39,302 bases of DNA. Origin: a virus. The stretch lies in the IMG/VR virus record IMGVR_UViG_3300046507_000504, positions 1 through 39,302 of that record; one strand, 5' to 3'. Each line of letters begins with the position of its first letter. The stretch's first letter is position 1. Positions 39,090 to 39,302 of this stretch are shown piece after piece. A program made the translations under genes and the position numbers. The notes below the pieces were generated by a model. The model saw nothing but the letters and a program-made list of their open reading frames with translations, searched no databases and had not been told where the DNA came from.

Positions 39090-39143
39090 CGCAGGATTGA
39101 CAGACCGGTAGGAGTCACCGGCGAGCCCGAAGGCTCTCCTGCG
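39090..39143 (-). ncRNA. C4-type antisense RNA (P1 c4 / P4 CI RNA class)
   Basis: On the minus strand this 54-nt segment folds as a three-way junction. The outer stem is CGCAGGA (39143-39137) with UCCUGCG (39096-39090). Hairpin 1 is GAGCC-UUCG-GGCUC (39136-39123). Hairpin 2 is CCGGU-GACUCCU-ACCGG (39121-39105), with CUCCU exposed in the loop, followed by single-stranded UCUGUCAA (39104-39097). The strand CTCCTACCGGTCTGTCAA is complementary in two parts (UAGGAG and UUGACAG) to target A (59-85) and to target C (39040-39074), where UAGGAG is the Shine-Dalgarno of the first early gene. Two antisense modules, one against a ribosome site, define C4 RNAs of P1/P7 and CI RNA of P4. A covariance search with the Rfam C4 model would settle it. 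Confidence 0.78.
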
Positions 39144-39175
39144 CCGCCCGCCAAAAAGGGGGAGACGCGCCGCGC

Positions 39176-39302
39176 ACACTTGCCCGAACGACGGACGAAG
39201 AAAAAGCGCCTTCATCGGTCGATGGGCGCTTGTGCGCCTCCTAACTGGGCTGTCAAACCCGGTCGCCGATTGTGCGGCGACGCGGCAAGCATCGCGCCAC
39301 CG
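39176..39302. repeat. terminal redundancy of the contig, copy 2
   Basis: Second copy of bases 1-127. It holds the same leader target A (39234-39260) and attenuator hairpin (39201-39231). Joining 39175 to position 1 restores a continuous early leader running in the minus direction from about 142 through 1 and 39175 to 39033. Confidence 0.95.

Noticed and set aside
39033-39215. 61-residue N-terminal extension of the first early protein
   Set aside because: The extension is a translation of the attenuator 3' arm and the C4-type RNA; the real ATG at 39032 has its own Shine-Dalgarno.

Overview
The window is a complete temperate phage genome of the P2 family (contractile-tailed myovirus) as a circularised contig. 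The first 127 bases are repeated exactly as the last 127 (1-127 = 39176-39302), so the unique circle is 39,175 bp. The P2 structural order is intact: portal, terminase, scaffold, capsid, head completion, lysis, tail completion, baseplate, fibre, sheath/tube, tape measure, gpU, gpD. High GC by eye, the style of the lysis and fibre genes, and a MASE1-type cargo protein suggest a gammaproteobacterial host of the Xanthomonas/Luteibacter/Dyella group (Lysobacterales). This host call is inference.

Layout. 225-1925 (minus): a ribbon-helix-helix-like gene, the late activator ogr and two unknown genes, divergent from 2014-4415 (plus): a CI-type repressor followed by a MASE1 membrane protein with a decayed histidine-kinase half. 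4469-4900: a secreted cargo protein. 4971-23480 (minus): late genes D, U, T, E/E', FII, FI, two unknown genes, H fibre, I, J, W, V, S, R, spanins, endolysin, two holins, X, L, M, N, O. 23626-26438 (plus): terminase ATPase P and portal Q. 26802-27123: a GC-rich gap with a sequence very like the P2 cos overhang. 27124-28561: an accessory pocket where P2 carries old/tin, here a HEPN-like gene and an unknown gene. 28562-29006: an AT-rich gap with 13 GTAAC/GTTAC motifs. 29007-30638: a large serine integrase instead of the P2 tyrosine integrase. 30773-39032 (minus): early genes including an HNH-like protein, RdgC and an 898-aa Toprim primase-helicase replacing the P2 rolling-circle protein A.

Control. 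Two immunity circuits can be read. One is a CI-like repressor with two similar operators in the cI/ogr divergence; it lacks the self-cleavage residues. The other is an RNA circuit spanning the contig junction: the leader of the early operon holds a C4-type (P1 c4 / P4 CI RNA) antisense element, two target copies (one over the Shine-Dalgarno of the first early gene) and a terminator with a competing anti-terminator. The late operons share a GTTCTGT-N10-ACAGAAC palindrome upstream of V and between O and P, the expected places for Ogr sites.

The most notable items are the RNA immunity/attenuator leader, the two-sided GTAAC array, the lone HEPN-like gene beside cos, and the MASE1 pseudo-kinase apparently co-transcribed with the repressor.
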